From NCBI RefSeq assembly GCF_025947185.1, contig NZ_CP110001.1:1736001-1800000 (forward strand): 64,000 nt of DNA, written 5' to 3'. Both the position numbers and the translations under genes were made by a program. The notes under the pieces were generated by a model. That model had not been told where the DNA came from and did no database searches. It saw only the letters and a list, made by a program, of their open reading frames with translations. The stretch comes from Flavobacterium sp. N2038 (lineage in GTDB: Bacteria > Bacteroidota > Bacteroidia > Flavobacteriales > Flavobacteriaceae). Each line of letters begins with the position of its first letter. Within the stretch, counting starts at the first letter, position 1. Shown piece after piece: positions 50,031-59,250 of the stretch.

Positions 50031-51536
50031 TTACAATTCAAATAATAAAGTCATTGTTACATTGTTTAGTTTTGATTGGATGTTAGCACCATCAGTGAAC
50101 CCTCTTTCAAAAAATCCCTGATTGGTTTTTCTTTCCAAATAAGAGTAAGCTAAATCTATTTTAGTTGCTCCAAAACTATATCCTAAACCTGCAGAATAAC
50201 TATTTAGGTCGCCAATTGTGGTTTTGTTTTTATATGGGCTTCCTTCAAAACGGTATCCTCCTCGAAGGCTTAATCTGTCAATTTTGTATTCAGCACCAAT
50301 TCTTAGTTCGCCATTTGTTGTCAATTGGTTGCTCATGTCGTTATTTAATCCTTTAAAGCCAGGATCGTTTGTTGGTTTGTATTTTGTGCTTCCGTAATCT
50401 TTGATTGCATAGTCAACACTAATAAGTCCTGATTTTCCAAATACATAAGCGCCACTAAAAGTAAATTTTCCCGGAGTTTGCAAGGTATAAGAGTCGTAAA
50501 CATTTATAATGTTTGGATTTACAAATTCATTTTTTGATTGTCCTCCGTCTGCTTGTCTGGTTGTTGATAAGCTTTGTGCTACTTCGTCGTAAAGTTCATA
50601 CCATGTATTAGATTCGTAAGTTACGCCAAGTCTCAAAGCTTCAGTTGCTTTTACGATTGCTCCTAATTGAAAAGAAAACCCATTTCCATAAGTATGTAGA
50701 TCATTATTAAAACGAAGATTAGATATTGTTTCTCCAGGTTCTAAAGGATTGCTATTGTCTTCGTAGAAACTACTGGATCTTCTATAGTCTGTAATATGAG
50801 CATTTAGGTTTGCTCCTAAAAAAAGTCTGTCTTTAAATGAGGTAGAAATATTGAAACTCAATTTACTGTTATAGCCACTTGTGTAAACATCATTTTCCTG
50901 ATAATAGTTACCGCCAGCAGGAACGGCCGAAGTGTATTGAGTGTTATTGCTGTCATTTGGGTTAACGGGATTAATTATATATCCTTTATATCCAAAATAG
51001 GCTTGTTGTTCGTCATAGAACATGTCTCTGTATGGAATACCTGTGATATCACCCAAAGGAATTCCATTAGCATATGCTAAAAAGTATTTGTCAACTGAAT
51101 TTCGTGGATTAGTTCCGGCTGAAAAGATTTCATTATTGAAGTTGTTTGTGTTTTCATAAGTAGCTCCAATAGCAATTTTTTTCCAATTGTTATTAGGGTT
51201 ATGGTCATGAAAAACAAAAACACCACCAGCTTGATTTAGTATAAAAGAATTTTCCTTATCAGAGGTGTTGGTTCCAAAATAATTGGAATTATTTTTTATG
51301 TTTTGATTGCTAAAAGTAATTCCGATCTGATTGTTAGAAAATACAGCAGATCCTGCAGGATTAACTGTTATAGCAGATAAATCACCTCCAAGTGCTCCGA
51401 ATGCACCACTCATTGCTCTGAATCGGGCAGTTCCTGTTAGGTTATCTTGTGCATATCTCATGGCATCAGATACTTCCTGAGAATATGAGACGCTAACAGT
51501 TAGTCCTGTTATAAGTAGGAAGAATATTTTTTTCAT
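50031..51536 (-). CDS. OmpP1/FadL family outer-membrane transporter
   Basis: This 501-residue barrel has a signal peptide (IFFLLITGLTVSVSYSQ). The N-terminal region TGTARFRAMSGAFGALGGDL followed by SAITVNPAGSAVFSNNQIG is the diagnostic hatch motif (AGAFVALGDDxSAxxxNPAGL) of the FadL/TodX family. Later strands include TYESNTWYELYDEVAQSL and LRIGAEYKIDRLSLRGGYRF, ending NNVTMTLLFEL. The family imports hydrophobic compounds such as long-chain fatty acids; in Flavobacteriia many are of unknown substrate. It is the second gene of a two-gene operon, 41 bases after the WGYPG lipoprotein. Confidence 0.88.
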   Translation of the reverse strand: MKKIFFLLITGLTVSVSYSQEVSDAMRYAQDNLTGTARFRAMSGAFGALGGDLSAITVNPAGSAVFSNNQIGITFSNQNIKNNSNYFGTNTSDKENSFILNQAGGVFVFHDHNPNNNWKKIAIGATYENTNNFNNEIFSAGTNPRNSVDKYFLAYANGIPLGDITGIPYRDMFYDEQQAYFGYKGYIINPVNPNDSNNTQYTSAVPAGGNYYQENDVYTSGYNSKLSFNISTSFKDRLFLGANLNAHITDYRRSSSFYEDNSNPLEPGETISNLRFNNDLHTYGNGFSFQLGAIVKATEALRLGVTYESNTWYELYDEVAQSLSTTRQADGGQSKNEFVNPNIINVYDSYTLQTPGKFTFSGAYVFGKSGLISVDYAIKDYGSTKYKPTNDPGFKGLNNDMSNQLTTNGELRIGAEYKIDRLSLRGGYRFEGSPYKNKTTIGDLNSYSAGLGYSFGATKIDLAYSYLERKTNQGFFERGFTDGANIQSKLNNVTMTLLFEL

Positions 51537-51577
51537 TTTGGTTAATTTTTAATGATTATCGATTTGAGGGGGAAGAA

Positions 51578-52561
51578 TTATCTTCTTCCGCCTCCACCTC
51601 CGCCTCCGTAAGATCTTCCGCCTCCGCCTCCGCCAGATGATCTCATGCTTGCTCCACTGCTATTCATTGAGCGTGATGGGCTAGGAGAGTAGCTTCTGGA
51701 AGAACTGCTGTTTGAGTTGTTGTAATAACTTCTATTGGTTGTTGTTGGGCTGCTGCTTGATCTTCTGTTTGAATAATCATAGCTATTGCTTTGACCTGAA
51801 GCACTGCTTCTTCTGTTGGTAAATGTAGGACTAGAGTAAGTTCTTCCGTTTACAGAAGAGCTTCTTCTATAATCTGAGTAATTAGCACTGCTTCTGTTGG
51901 TGTAGTTATTTCTATTGGTAGAATAGTCATTTCTTCCGGCATAACTTCTTCCGGCATAATTTCTTCCGGTGTAAGATGAACTTCTTGTTGAATATCCTCT
52001 GGAACCGTAGTATGCTGCAGATCCTCTTCTTCCGTAATTATAGGAGTAATTGCCGTAATAACCATATCCGTAACCTGGATATCCCCAACCTGGGTAACCC
52101 CAGCCAGGATATCCCCATCCCGGGTATCCCCATCCATAATAAGGATAACCCCATCCGTAACCATAGTAAGGATAGCCCCATCCGAATCCAATGCCAAATG
52201 ACCACATTGGGTCTGAATAAACATTTACAGAAACTTCTGAGCTACTGCTTCCCCAGGCTGGATATGCTGTTGCGGCAGTTTGAGTGCTGTCATTTTGGGC
52301 ATAATTACCATAACTGTCAACGTCGGTGAAAATTTCAGTTGGCTGGCCGTCATTCTGTAGCGATTTAAAATAATCTTTATATTGATTGTTTGTGCTTGTG
52401 GTATTTGTTTGAGCATACGTGTTTGAAGATCCGCCATAAACTCCATCATTGTCATGATAAGAAGAGTTTTGGTATGAACCACACGATACTAGTAGAAAAC
52501 TCAGTAAACCAATTGCGTAAAAATGTCGTGAGTTTTGGCGGAGATAAGTAGAAGTTTTCAT
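51578..52561 (-). CDS. Low-complexity surface lipoprotein with WGYPG repeats
   Basis: This 327-residue lipoprotein (FYAIGLLSFLLVSCGSYQNS, lipobox VSCG) has three zones. The N-terminal part is Ser/Asn/Thr-rich. A central block near residues 125-170 has about eight WGYPYYG/WGYPGWGYPG units encoded by near-identical 12-base repeats. The C-terminal 150 residues are Ser/Tyr/Arg/Asn-rich with YAGRSYAGRN repeats, ending in two Gly runs (SGGGGGGRSYGGGGGGG). No fold or catalytic motif can be assigned. It is the first gene of the operon with an OmpP1/FadL barrel and is divergent from proS. Composition suggests an extended, possibly adhesive surface protein (inference). Confidence 0.8.
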   Translation of the reverse strand: MKTSTYLRQNSRHFYAIGLLSFLLVSCGSYQNSSYHDNDGVYGGSSNTYAQTNTTSTNNQYKDYFKSLQNDGQPTEIFTDVDSYGNYAQNDSTQTAATAYPAWGSSSSEVSVNVYSDPMWSFGIGFGWGYPYYGYGWGYPYYGWGYPGWGYPGWGYPGWGYPGYGYGYYGNYSYNYGRRGSAAYYGSRGYSTRSSSYTGRNYAGRSYAGRNDYSTNRNNYTNRSSANYSDYRRSSSVNGRTYSSPTFTNRRSSASGQSNSYDYSNRRSSSSPTTTNRSYYNNSNSSSSRSYSPSPSRSMNSSGASMRSSGGGGGGRSYGGGGGGGRR

Positions 52562-52662
52562 ATCTGTAGTGTTTTTTATTGTTGCACATTACAAAAATAG
52601 TTAGTTTTGTCAAACTATTTAGTTAAAATTATTAAAACAAAATTTGTGCCAAACTATTCAAT

Positions 52663-54141
52663 ATGAGTAAGAACCTCACTACAAGATCAGAAGATTATTC
52701 AAAATGGTATAATGAACTGGTTGTAAAAGCAGATCTAGCTGAAAACTCGGGAGTTAGAGGATGTATGGTTATTAAACCTTACGGATATGCTATTTGGGAA
52801 AAAATGCAGGCGGAGTTAGATCGAATGTTTAAAGAAACAGGCCATCAAAATGCATACTTTCCTTTATTCGTGCCAAAAAGCATGTTTGAAGCGGAAGAAA
52901 AAAATGCAGAAGGATTTGCAAAAGAATGTGCTATTGTAACACATTATAGATTAAAAAACGATCCTGATAAACCAGGAAAGCTTATGGTTGATCCTAATGC
53001 GAAACTGGAGGAGGAGCTTATCGTTCGTCCGACCAGTGAGGCTATTATTTGGTCTACATATAAACGTTGGGTGCAGTCTTATAGAGATTTACCTTTGTTG
53101 ATTAATCAATGGGCAAATGTAGTGCGTTGGGAAATGCGTACACGCTTGTTTTTAAGAACGGCGGAGTTTTTATGGCAAGAAGGACACACTGCGCATGCTA
53201 CAAAAGAAGAGGCGGTAGAAGAAGCAGAAAAAATGATGAATATTTATGCTGATTTTGCGCAAAACTTTTTAGCGATTCCTGTTATTAAAGGGTTTAAAAC
53301 TGAAACGGAACGTTTTGCTGGTGCAGATGAAACCTATTGTATAGAGGCTTTGATGCAGGATGGAAAAGCTTTGCAGGCAGGGACTTCTCACTTTTTGGGA
53401 CAAAACTTTGCAAAAGCTTTTGATGTGAAATTTGCAAATGTTGATGGAAAGCAAGAGCATGTTTGGGGAACTTCTTGGGGGGTTACAACTCGTTTGATTG
53501 GAGCGCTGATCATGACGCACTCTGATGATCAGGGATTGGTATTGCCTCCAAATTTGGCACCAATACAAGTAGTGATTGTTCCGATTCATAAAACAGATGA
53601 GCAATTAGCTGAAATTACAGCTGCAGTAACTGAATTGATTGCTAAATTTAGAAAACTGAAGATTTCTGTTAAGTATGACGACAGAACTACTCAAAAGCCA
53701 GGGTTTAAATTTGCAGAATGGGAATTGAAAGGTGTTCCTGTTAGAATTGCAGTTGGGCCAAAAGATTTAGAAAATGGAACTTTTGAAGTAGCCAGACGCG
53801 ATACTTTGACAAAAGAAGTGGTTTCTGCAGACGGAATTGTAAATTACATAAATGATCTTTTAGAGCAGATTCAGGAAGACTTATTTAAGAAGGCGTTGGA
53901 CTATCGAAATACTCATATTACGGAAGTGAATAATTTTGAGGAGTTTAAGGAAATTTTAGATGGAAAAGGAGGGTTTGTATCGGCTCATTGGGATGGTACT
54001 GCAGCGACCGAAGAAAAGATAAAAGATTTGACAAAAGCGACAATTCGTTGTATTCCTCTGGATGCTGTTGAAGAGGCGGGAGTCTGTGTGTTTACTGGGA
54101 ATCCTTCGTCTAAAAGAGTGCTTTTTGCTAAGGCATATTAA
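52663..54141 (+). CDS. proS: Prolyl-tRNA synthetase, type 3 (archaeal/eukaryotic-like)
   Basis: This is a 492-residue class II synthetase. It begins [20 protein letters not shown], has motif 1-region [19 protein letters not shown], motif 2 [20 protein letters not shown] with [12 protein letters not shown], motif 3 near [20 protein letters not shown], an anticodon-binding domain, and the type 3 C-terminal zinc-domain-like end with [20 protein letters not shown] and terminal Tyr. The bacterial editing (INS) domain is absent, so this is the eukaryote-like form typical of Bacteroidota. Full length. Confidence 0.95.
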   Translation: MSKNLTTRSEDYSKWYNELVVKADLAENSGVRGCMVIKPYGYAIWEKMQAELDRMFKETGHQNAYFPLFVPKSMFEAEEKNAEGFAKECAIVTHYRLKNDPDKPGKLMVDPNAKLEEELIVRPTSEAIIWSTYKRWVQSYRDLPLLINQWANVVRWEMRTRLFLRTAEFLWQEGHTAHATKEEAVEEAEKMMNIYADFAQNFLAIPVIKGFKTETERFAGADETYCIEALMQDGKALQAGTSHFLGQNFAKAFDVKFANVDGKQEHVWGTSWGVTTRLIGALIMTHSDDQGLVLPPNLAPIQVVIVPIHKTDEQLAEITAAVTELIAKFRKLKISVKYDDRTTQKPGFKFAEWELKGVPVRIAVGPKDLENGTFEVARRDTLTKEVVSADGIVNYINDLLEQIQEDLFKKALDYRNTHITEVNNFEEFKEILDGKGGFVSAHWDGTAATEEKIKDLTKATIRCIPLDAVEEAGVCVFTGNPSSKRVLFAKAY

Positions 54142-54169
54142 AAAAAATATATTTTTTTTGCCGTAACTA

Positions 54170-54199
54170 TTGTGCAACTAAAAAATAGATGTATCTTTG
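54170..54199 (+). promoter_or_regulatory. Promoter of the tRNA-Glu genes (TTG, 19 bases, TATCTTTG)
   Basis: The -33 TTG at 54170-54172 and the -7 TATCTTTG at 54192-54199 are separated by 19 bases, the textbook Bacteroidota spacing. The first tRNA begins 20 bases after the box. Confidence 0.8.
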
Positions 54200-54219
54200 C
54201 ATCCGCATTAGAGAAGCAC

Positions 54220-54291
54220 GGTCCGTTCGTCTATCGGTTAGGACGCCAGGTTTTCATCCTGGTAAGGGGGGTTCGATTCCCCCACGGACTA
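54220..54291 (+). tRNA. tRNA-Glu (anticodon TTC), copy 1
   Basis: This 72-base tRNA has acceptor GGTCCGT/ACGGACT, D arm GTCT...AGGAC, anticodon stem CCAGG/CCTGG with loop TTTTCAT (anticodon TTC), and T arm GGGGG-TTCGATT-CCCCC. The 3' CCA is not encoded. It differs from copy 2 in the D loop and in paired T-stem bases. Confidence 0.95.
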
Positions 54292-54336
54292 CAAGTTATA
54301 TTACATATTGTAAAGTTTCCAAACTAGGAGAATTAA

Positions 54337-54408
54337 GGTCCGTTCGTCTAGGGGTTAGGACGCCAGGTTTTCATCCTGGTAACAGGGGTTCGATTCCCCT
54401 ACGGACTA
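54337..54408 (+). tRNA. tRNA-Glu (anticodon TTC), copy 2
   Basis: This 72-base tRNA, 45 bases after copy 1, has the same acceptor and anticodon arms. The T stem is AGGGG/CCCCT and the D loop AGGGGTT. Probably cotranscribed with copy 1. CCA is not encoded. Confidence 0.95.
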
Positions 54409-54562
54409 CAAATTAGTTGTAAATAAGTTTTGTAAAACAAAAATTGGTGTCTCGGTTCTTGTTTTATTAGTTAAAACCAAAGTGATTGTTTTGTAATTGT
54501 GGGAGGTTTTTCTTTATTTAACTAGTATTTATAATAATTATTACATCTAAAATTAAAACAAA

Positions 54563-54814
54563 ATGGCAAATCATAAGTCAGCATTAAAAAGAATCAGAAG
54601 TAACGAAAAAAGAAGAGTTCTTAACAGATATCAACATAAGACTACTCGTAACGCTATCAAAGCATTAAGAATAGCTACTGATAAAGCTGATGCTGCTGCA
54701 AAATTATCAACTGTAATCTCTATGATTGATAAATTAGCTAAAAAGAACATCATTCACGATAATAAAGCTTCTAACTTGAAGTCTAAATTAACGAAACATG
54801 TTGCTAAATTGTAA
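54563..54814 (+). CDS. rpsT: 30S ribosomal protein bS20
   Basis: This 83-residue, very basic helical protein begins MANHKSALKRIRSNEKRRVL and continues with NAIKALRIATDKADAAAKLS and IHDNKASNLKSKLTKHVAKL, the full bS20 pattern. A strong terminator follows 25 bases after the stop. Confidence 0.97.
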   Translation: MANHKSALKRIRSNEKRRVLNRYQHKTTRNAIKALRIATDKADAAAKLSTVISMIDKLAKKNIIHDNKASNLKSKLTKHVAKL

Positions 54815-54838
54815 TTAATTACAATTTAATAGATATAT

Positions 54839-54867
54839 AAAAAGTCCTCTTTTGAGGACTTTTTTTG
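54839..54867 (+). terminator. Terminator after rpsT
   Basis: AAAGTCCTC and GAGGACTTT form a 9-bp stem with a TTTT loop and a T-run. Confidence 0.92.
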
Positions 54868-54996
54868 TTTATCCCTAATTGAGAAATGCCAATATTTTAA
54901 ATTTCAAACTTAAAATATTACAATGAAAAACTCTAAACTCAACTTTAAAACAAAAGCTTGGGATTTGGATTTTTAATATTGGAATTTAATTTAAAT

Positions 54997-55410
54997 CTAA
55001 AGATTTATTTTCTTTTTAAGATATTCCAGCATTTGCTGTGTGATTGGTTTTGAGAGAAAATCAATTATTATGGGGTATTTTTTTGCTTTGGCTAAATCTT
55101 CAGGGTCAATTGTAGAAGATAATACAATAACATTTACGGAGTTAAATTCGGCGTAGTCAGTAGAAGTGAAATGGTCTAAAAATTCCCATCCTCCCATGAC
55201 AGGCATGTTTAGGTCCAGAAAAATAAGCTGTGGTTTTTTATTTATTTTATTTTTATCGTTGGTGTATTTTAAAGTATTAAAATGATGGAGTGCTTCCTCT
55301 CCATTTTGAGCTGTGATAATTTCATTCGAAAATTCCGATTTTGAAATTACTTTTTTGCATAGCATTAACGTAATTGGATCGTCGTCGATGCACAAGATCT
55401 GCTCAAGCAT
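54997..55410 (-). CDS. Single-domain response regulator (CheY/Rcp1-like)
   Basis: This 137-residue receiver domain has LCIDDDPIT (acidic pocket D9-D11), phosphoacceptor D66 in LIFLDLNMPVMGGWEFLD, a conserved Ser/Thr region VIVLSSTIDPEDL and Lys in FLSKPITQQ. The longer loop before D66 (about 15 extra residues) is typical of the Rcp1-like branch. There is no output domain. It is encoded six bases after the PAS histidine kinase gene and is its likely partner. Confidence 0.9.
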   Translation of the reverse strand: MLEQILCIDDDPITLMLCKKVISKSEFSNEIITAQNGEEALHHFNTLKYTNDKNKINKKPQLIFLDLNMPVMGGWEFLDHFTSTDYAEFNSVNVIVLSSTIDPEDLAKAKKYPIIIDFLSKPITQQMLEYLKKKINL

Positions 55411-55416
55411 AATTTG

Positions 55417-57126
55417 TTAGTTTTTAAATGTTATGGTAAAAGTAGTTCCTTTGTTGACTTCGCTTTCAATAGTGATTATTCCTCCCATGGTTTCAACTTG
55501 TGATTTTACAAGATATAATCCAAGTCCTTTACTGTCAGGGTAATTGTGGAATCTCTGGTATAATCCAAAAACTTTGTCGCGATTTCTTTCTAAGTCAATT
55601 CCTATTCCATTATCCTTAAAAGTTAATATTGATTTGTTGTCTATCTGTTCTGCGGTAATAGAAATTTTCAACTTCCTGTTTTCTGATTTGTATTTTATTG
55701 AGTTGGTTAGTAAATTAAGTAAAATACTTTCTATATATGCCTTGTTTGTGTTTAATAATGGAACTTTGTCAAATTTAAGTTTAATGATCGGTTTGTGTAG
55801 TTCAATTTGAAAAGATAGCTGACTAAAAACATTTTCGAAGACTTCTTTTAGTGAAACCTCTTCTTTTTGCATCGAAGGATTGTCTTTAATGATGATAACT
55901 TTTACCAGGTCATTAATGGTTTCGTTTAGCAAATGTGTCGATTTGGTAAAGCCGGTAAGTATTTCCTCAAGCTCCGGATTTTCGATTGGAATGTCTTCTA
56001 TAAGGTTTAAAAGACCTATCAGATTAGATAAAGGAGCGCGTAAATTGTGAGATGTAATGTAGGAGAATTGCTTTAAGTCTTTGTTGTTTTGAGTTAGTTC
56101 TCGAATTAAATGTTCCTTTTCTGTTTCTAATTTCTTTTCTTCTGTAATATCTCTCTGTATGGAGATCCAATGCGAAATTTCTCCTTCATTGTTAAAAATT
56201 GGAATCATTGAAAAGCGAACCCAGAATTCTTCTTTTTTCTTGGTATAGCTAATGGTTTCAATTAAGCATTCTTCTTCGTTTTTGATAGCTCGTAATAATT
56301 TTTTTAACTCTTCTGAGTCTGATTTGGGGCCTTTGAAAATATTAGGAGATTTTCCTATTATTTCATGAGATAAATAACCTGACATATGCGAAAAAGCAGG
56401 ATTTACGTAGACAATCTTCGGAATTTTTCTGTCAAGCGAATTAGCTTCGGTAATTAAAATAGAATCTTTTGATTGTGTGATTACAGTTTCTAAAAGTTTT
56501 AATCGCTGTTCTTCTTCTTTTTGTTTGGTAATATCCTGAATAGCTCCAATCATTCTGATGGCTCTGCCGTTTTCGTCTTTTAATAAAAAACCTCTGTCTA
56601 AAACATATTTGTAAGTTCCGTCAGCACATCTAAAACGGTATTGATCTTGCCATTTTTCGGTTTTTTGCTCAATAAAAGAATATAATTTGATTGACATTCT
56701 GATGCTGTCTTCAGGGTGAATTTTGTCAAACCACCATTTTGAGGTCTTTCCAACATCGGCAGGATTGTAGCCAAAAACACTTTCTATTCCTTTATTCCAG
56801 TTTATGTTGTCTTCCTGAATTTTCCAGTCCCAAATGGTATCACTTGTTGCTTTTGCTACAATATCATATTTTTCGTTTGATTCTTTGATTTCTTCGTTGG
56901 TTTCTTTCAGTTTTTCAAAAACGGTTTCGTTTTTTACTTCATTTTTTGAAACTATGTACTTGAAAAATACTGCTGTAGTTAAAATAAAAAAAATGTCTTT
57001 AATGAAGAAAACATAGAAATATTTTACGTCTGAAAAATAAGTGGTAAGTATTTTATGACAGACTATTGCCATAAATAACGATATGATAATATAGACCAGA
57101 GTAATTAAGAGAGTTTTACTTTTCAT
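55417..57126 (-). CDS. PAS-domain sensor histidine kinase
   Basis: This 569-residue kinase has two membrane helices near residues 8-25 and 38-60. PAS/PAC domains follow: one around TSDTIWDWKIQEDNINWNKG with its PAC motif YRFRCADGTYKYVLDRGFLL, and a second around YVNPAFSHMSGYLSHEIIGK with FWVRFSMIPIFNNEGEISHW. A short coiled coil leads to the H-box QFSYITSHNLRAPLSNLIGL (HNLRAP type, common in Bacteroidota), then N box NLLTNSIKYKSE, G1 FKDNGIGIDLERNRD and G2 GLGLYLVKSQVETM. All boxes are intact. The signal is unknown. A short spacer separates it from a downstream response regulator. Confidence 0.9.
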   Translation of the reverse strand: MKSKTLLITLVYIIISLFMAIVCHKILTTYFSDVKYFYVFFIKDIFFILTTAVFFKYIVSKNEVKNETVFEKLKETNEEIKESNEKYDIVAKATSDTIWDWKIQEDNINWNKGIESVFGYNPADVGKTSKWWFDKIHPEDSIRMSIKLYSFIEQKTEKWQDQYRFRCADGTYKYVLDRGFLLKDENGRAIRMIGAIQDITKQKEEEQRLKLLETVITQSKDSILITEANSLDRKIPKIVYVNPAFSHMSGYLSHEIIGKSPNIFKGPKSDSEELKKLLRAIKNEEECLIETISYTKKKEEFWVRFSMIPIFNNEGEISHWISIQRDITEEKKLETEKEHLIRELTQNNKDLKQFSYITSHNLRAPLSNLIGLLNLIEDIPIENPELEEILTGFTKSTHLLNETINDLVKVIIIKDNPSMQKEEVSLKEVFENVFSQLSFQIELHKPIIKLKFDKVPLLNTNKAYIESILLNLLTNSIKYKSENRKLKISITAEQIDNKSILTFKDNGIGIDLERNRDKVFGLYQRFHNYPDSKGLGLYLVKSQVETMGGIITIESEVNKGTTFTITFKN

Positions 57127-57267
57127 TACTCAAATATAGTTAAATTAACTATAAATTGTGCAATAGAAGAGGTTCAATTAACACTTAAGTTAATACTGTT
57201 TTAATGTACTAATTACTTGTCTCTTTGCAAACTATCATAGAAACGTTTTTTTTATCAAAATAAAGTG

Positions 57268-57275
57268 TACCTTTG
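57268..57275 (+). promoter_or_regulatory. -7 promoter box of typA (TACCTTTG)
   Basis: An exact TAnnTTTG match followed by CACCC, 19 bases before the ATG. A T-run about 20 bases upstream may stand in for the -33 element. Confidence 0.6.
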
Positions 57276-57294
57276 CACCCATTAAAAATCACAG

Positions 57295-59091
57295 ATGGAA
57301 TCTATTAGAAACATTGCAATTATTGCCCACGTCGATCACGGTAAAACCACTTTGGTTGATAAAATTATGTATCACTGTCAATTATTTCGTGACAACGAAA
57401 ACACAGGTGATTTAATTCTTGATAATAACGATTTAGAGCGAGAGAGAGGTATTACTATTACTTCTAAGAACGTATCAGTTCAATATAAAGGAACAAAAAT
57501 CAATATTATTGACACTCCTGGCCACGCGGATTTTGGAGGTGAAGTTGAACGTGTACTAAACATGGCCGATGGTGTATGTTTGCTAGTGGATGCTTTTGAA
57601 GGTCCAATGCCACAAACGCGTTTCGTACTACAAAAAGCTATCGATCTAGGATTGAAACCTTGTGTAGTTATCAACAAAGTAGATAAAGAAAACTGTACTC
57701 CTGAAGAAGTTCACGAAAAAGTTTTCGACTTAATGTTTGAATTAGGTGCTACTGAGGAGCAATTAGATTTCCCAACGGTTTACGGTTCTGCTAAAAACAA
57801 TTGGATGTCTGATGATTGGAAAAATCAAACAGAAAACATTGAGCCTTTATTAGACATGGTTATTGCTAATGTTCCTGCTCCTAAAGTATCAGAAGGTACT
57901 CCGCAAATGTTAATTACATCTCTTGATTTCTCTGCTTTTACTGGACGTATCGCTATTGGTCGTTTAGAAAGAGGTATTTTGAAAGAGGGTATGCCAATAT
58001 CTTTAGTAAAAAGAGATGGTGCTGTAACGAAATCAAGAATCAAAGAATTACACACTTTTGAAGGTCTTGGACGTAAAAAAGTTACGGAAGTAATTGCTGG
58101 TGATATTTGTGCTGTAGTTGGTATTGAAGGTTTTGAAATTGGTGACACTATTGCTGATAACGAAAACCCAGAAGGTTTAGCTTCTATTGCTATTGATGAG
58201 CCTACAATGAGTATGTTGTTTACAATTAACGATTCACCTTTCTTTGGTAAAGAAGGTAAATTTGTAACTTCTCGTCACATTAGAGAAAGATTGACAAAAG
58301 AATTAGAGAAAAACTTAGCTATGAAGTTAGGTGAAACTGATTCTGCAGATAAATTCATGGTTTTTGGCCGTGGAGTACTTCACTTATCTGTTCTTATTGA
58401 AACAATGAGAAGAGAAGGTTATGAGTTGCAAATTGGTCAGCCACAAGTTATCATCAAAGAAATTGATGGTAAAAAATGTGAGCCAATTGAGGAATTAACA
58501 ATCGATTTACCAGAAAATCTTTCAGGTAGAGCAGTTGAGTTCGTAACAGTTCGTAAAGGTGAAATGTTGAGTATGGAGACTAAAGGTGAGCGTATGATTA
58601 TTAAATTTAATATTCCATCTCGTGGAATTATTGGTTTAAGAAATCAATTACTTACAGCTACTGCTGGTGAGGCTATTATGTCACACCGTTTCATTGGATA
58701 TGAGCCTTACAAAGGAGAAATTTCAGGACGTAACAAAGGATCATTGATCTCTATGGAAAAAGGAAAAGCTATTCCTTATTCTATCGATAAATTACAAGAT
58801 CGTGGTAAGTTTTTTGTTGAACCAAATGCTGAAATTTACGAAGGTCAGGTAATTGGAGAAAACTCTCGTGGTGATGATATGTGTGTAAACGTAACTAAAG
58901 AGAAAAAACAATCTAACGTTCGTTCATCTGGAAATGATGAAAAAGCAAGAATTATCCCTCCGATTATTTTCTCATTAGAGGAAGCTTTAGAGTATATTCA
59001 GAAAGATGAATATGTAGAGGTTACTCCAAAATCTATTCGTTTAAGAAAGATTTATTTAACTGAAACAGACAGAAAAAGATTTAAAATCTAA
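57295..59091 (+). CDS. typA: GTP-binding ribosome-associated protein TypA/BipA
   Basis: This is a 598-residue translational GTPase. G1 is [20 protein letters not shown], the switch region [15 protein letters not shown]3 [21 protein letters not shown]4 [10 protein letters not shown] and G5 VYGSAKN. EF-G-like domains III and V follow, and the TypA-specific C-terminal region contains [20 protein letters not shown] and [20 protein letters not shown]. It binds the ribosome and acts in 50S assembly and stress adaptation. Full length. Its last codons and terminator are partly repeated at 62138-62223. Confidence 0.96.
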   Translation: MESIRNIAIIAHVDHGKTTLVDKIMYHCQLFRDNENTGDLILDNNDLERERGITITSKNVSVQYKGTKINIIDTPGHADFGGEVERVLNMADGVCLLVDAFEGPMPQTRFVLQKAIDLGLKPCVVINKVDKENCTPEEVHEKVFDLMFELGATEEQLDFPTVYGSAKNNWMSDDWKNQTENIEPLLDMVIANVPAPKVSEGTPQMLITSLDFSAFTGRIAIGRLERGILKEGMPISLVKRDGAVTKSRIKELHTFEGLGRKKVTEVIAGDICAVVGIEGFEIGDTIADNENPEGLASIAIDEPTMSMLFTINDSPFFGKEGKFVTSRHIRERLTKELEKNLAMKLGETDSADKFMVFGRGVLHLSVLIETMRREGYELQIGQPQVIIKEIDGKKCEPIEELTIDLPENLSGRAVEFVTVRKGEMLSMETKGERMIIKFNIPSRGIIGLRNQLLTATAGEAIMSHRFIGYEPYKGEISGRNKGSLISMEKGKAIPYSIDKLQDRGKFFVEPNAEIYEGQVIGENSRGDDMCVNVTKEKKQSNVRSSGNDEKARIIPPIIFSLEEALEYIQKDEYVEVTPKSIRLRKIYLTETDRKRFKI

Positions 59092-59111
59092 TACATTTTA
59101 AATTTCAATAT

Positions 59112-59151
59112 AAAAATCCCAAATTCCAATTAAGGAGTTTGGGATTTTTTT
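59112..59151. terminator. Bidirectional terminator after typA
   Basis: AAAAATCCCAAA and TTTGGGATTTTT pair around a 14-base loop, with A-run and T-run. It sits between convergent typA and the T9SS gene. A near-identical copy lies at 62185-62223. Confidence 0.85.
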
Positions 59152-59250
59152 ATTCTTTTGATGACGAATATTGGAATTTGGAATTTAATATTTGGAATTT
59201 CTTAGTTAAGTATTGGAATTTGGATTTTTTAAATTGGAATTTCTTTCCTT

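Noticed and set aside
52080..52150. Regular 12-base repeats that could suggest a CRISPR or satellite array
   Set aside because: They have no unique spacers and encode in-frame WGYPG units.
51590..52490. Open frames antisense to or out of frame with the WGYPG lipoprotein
   Set aside because: The repeats are in step with codons of the lipoprotein on the - strand, which has a signal peptide; the other frames are by-products of the low-complexity DNA.
54189..54416. An open frame of 75 codons across the two tRNA-Glu genes
   Set aside because: It translates tRNA sequence, and its internal repeat is simply the tRNA duplication.
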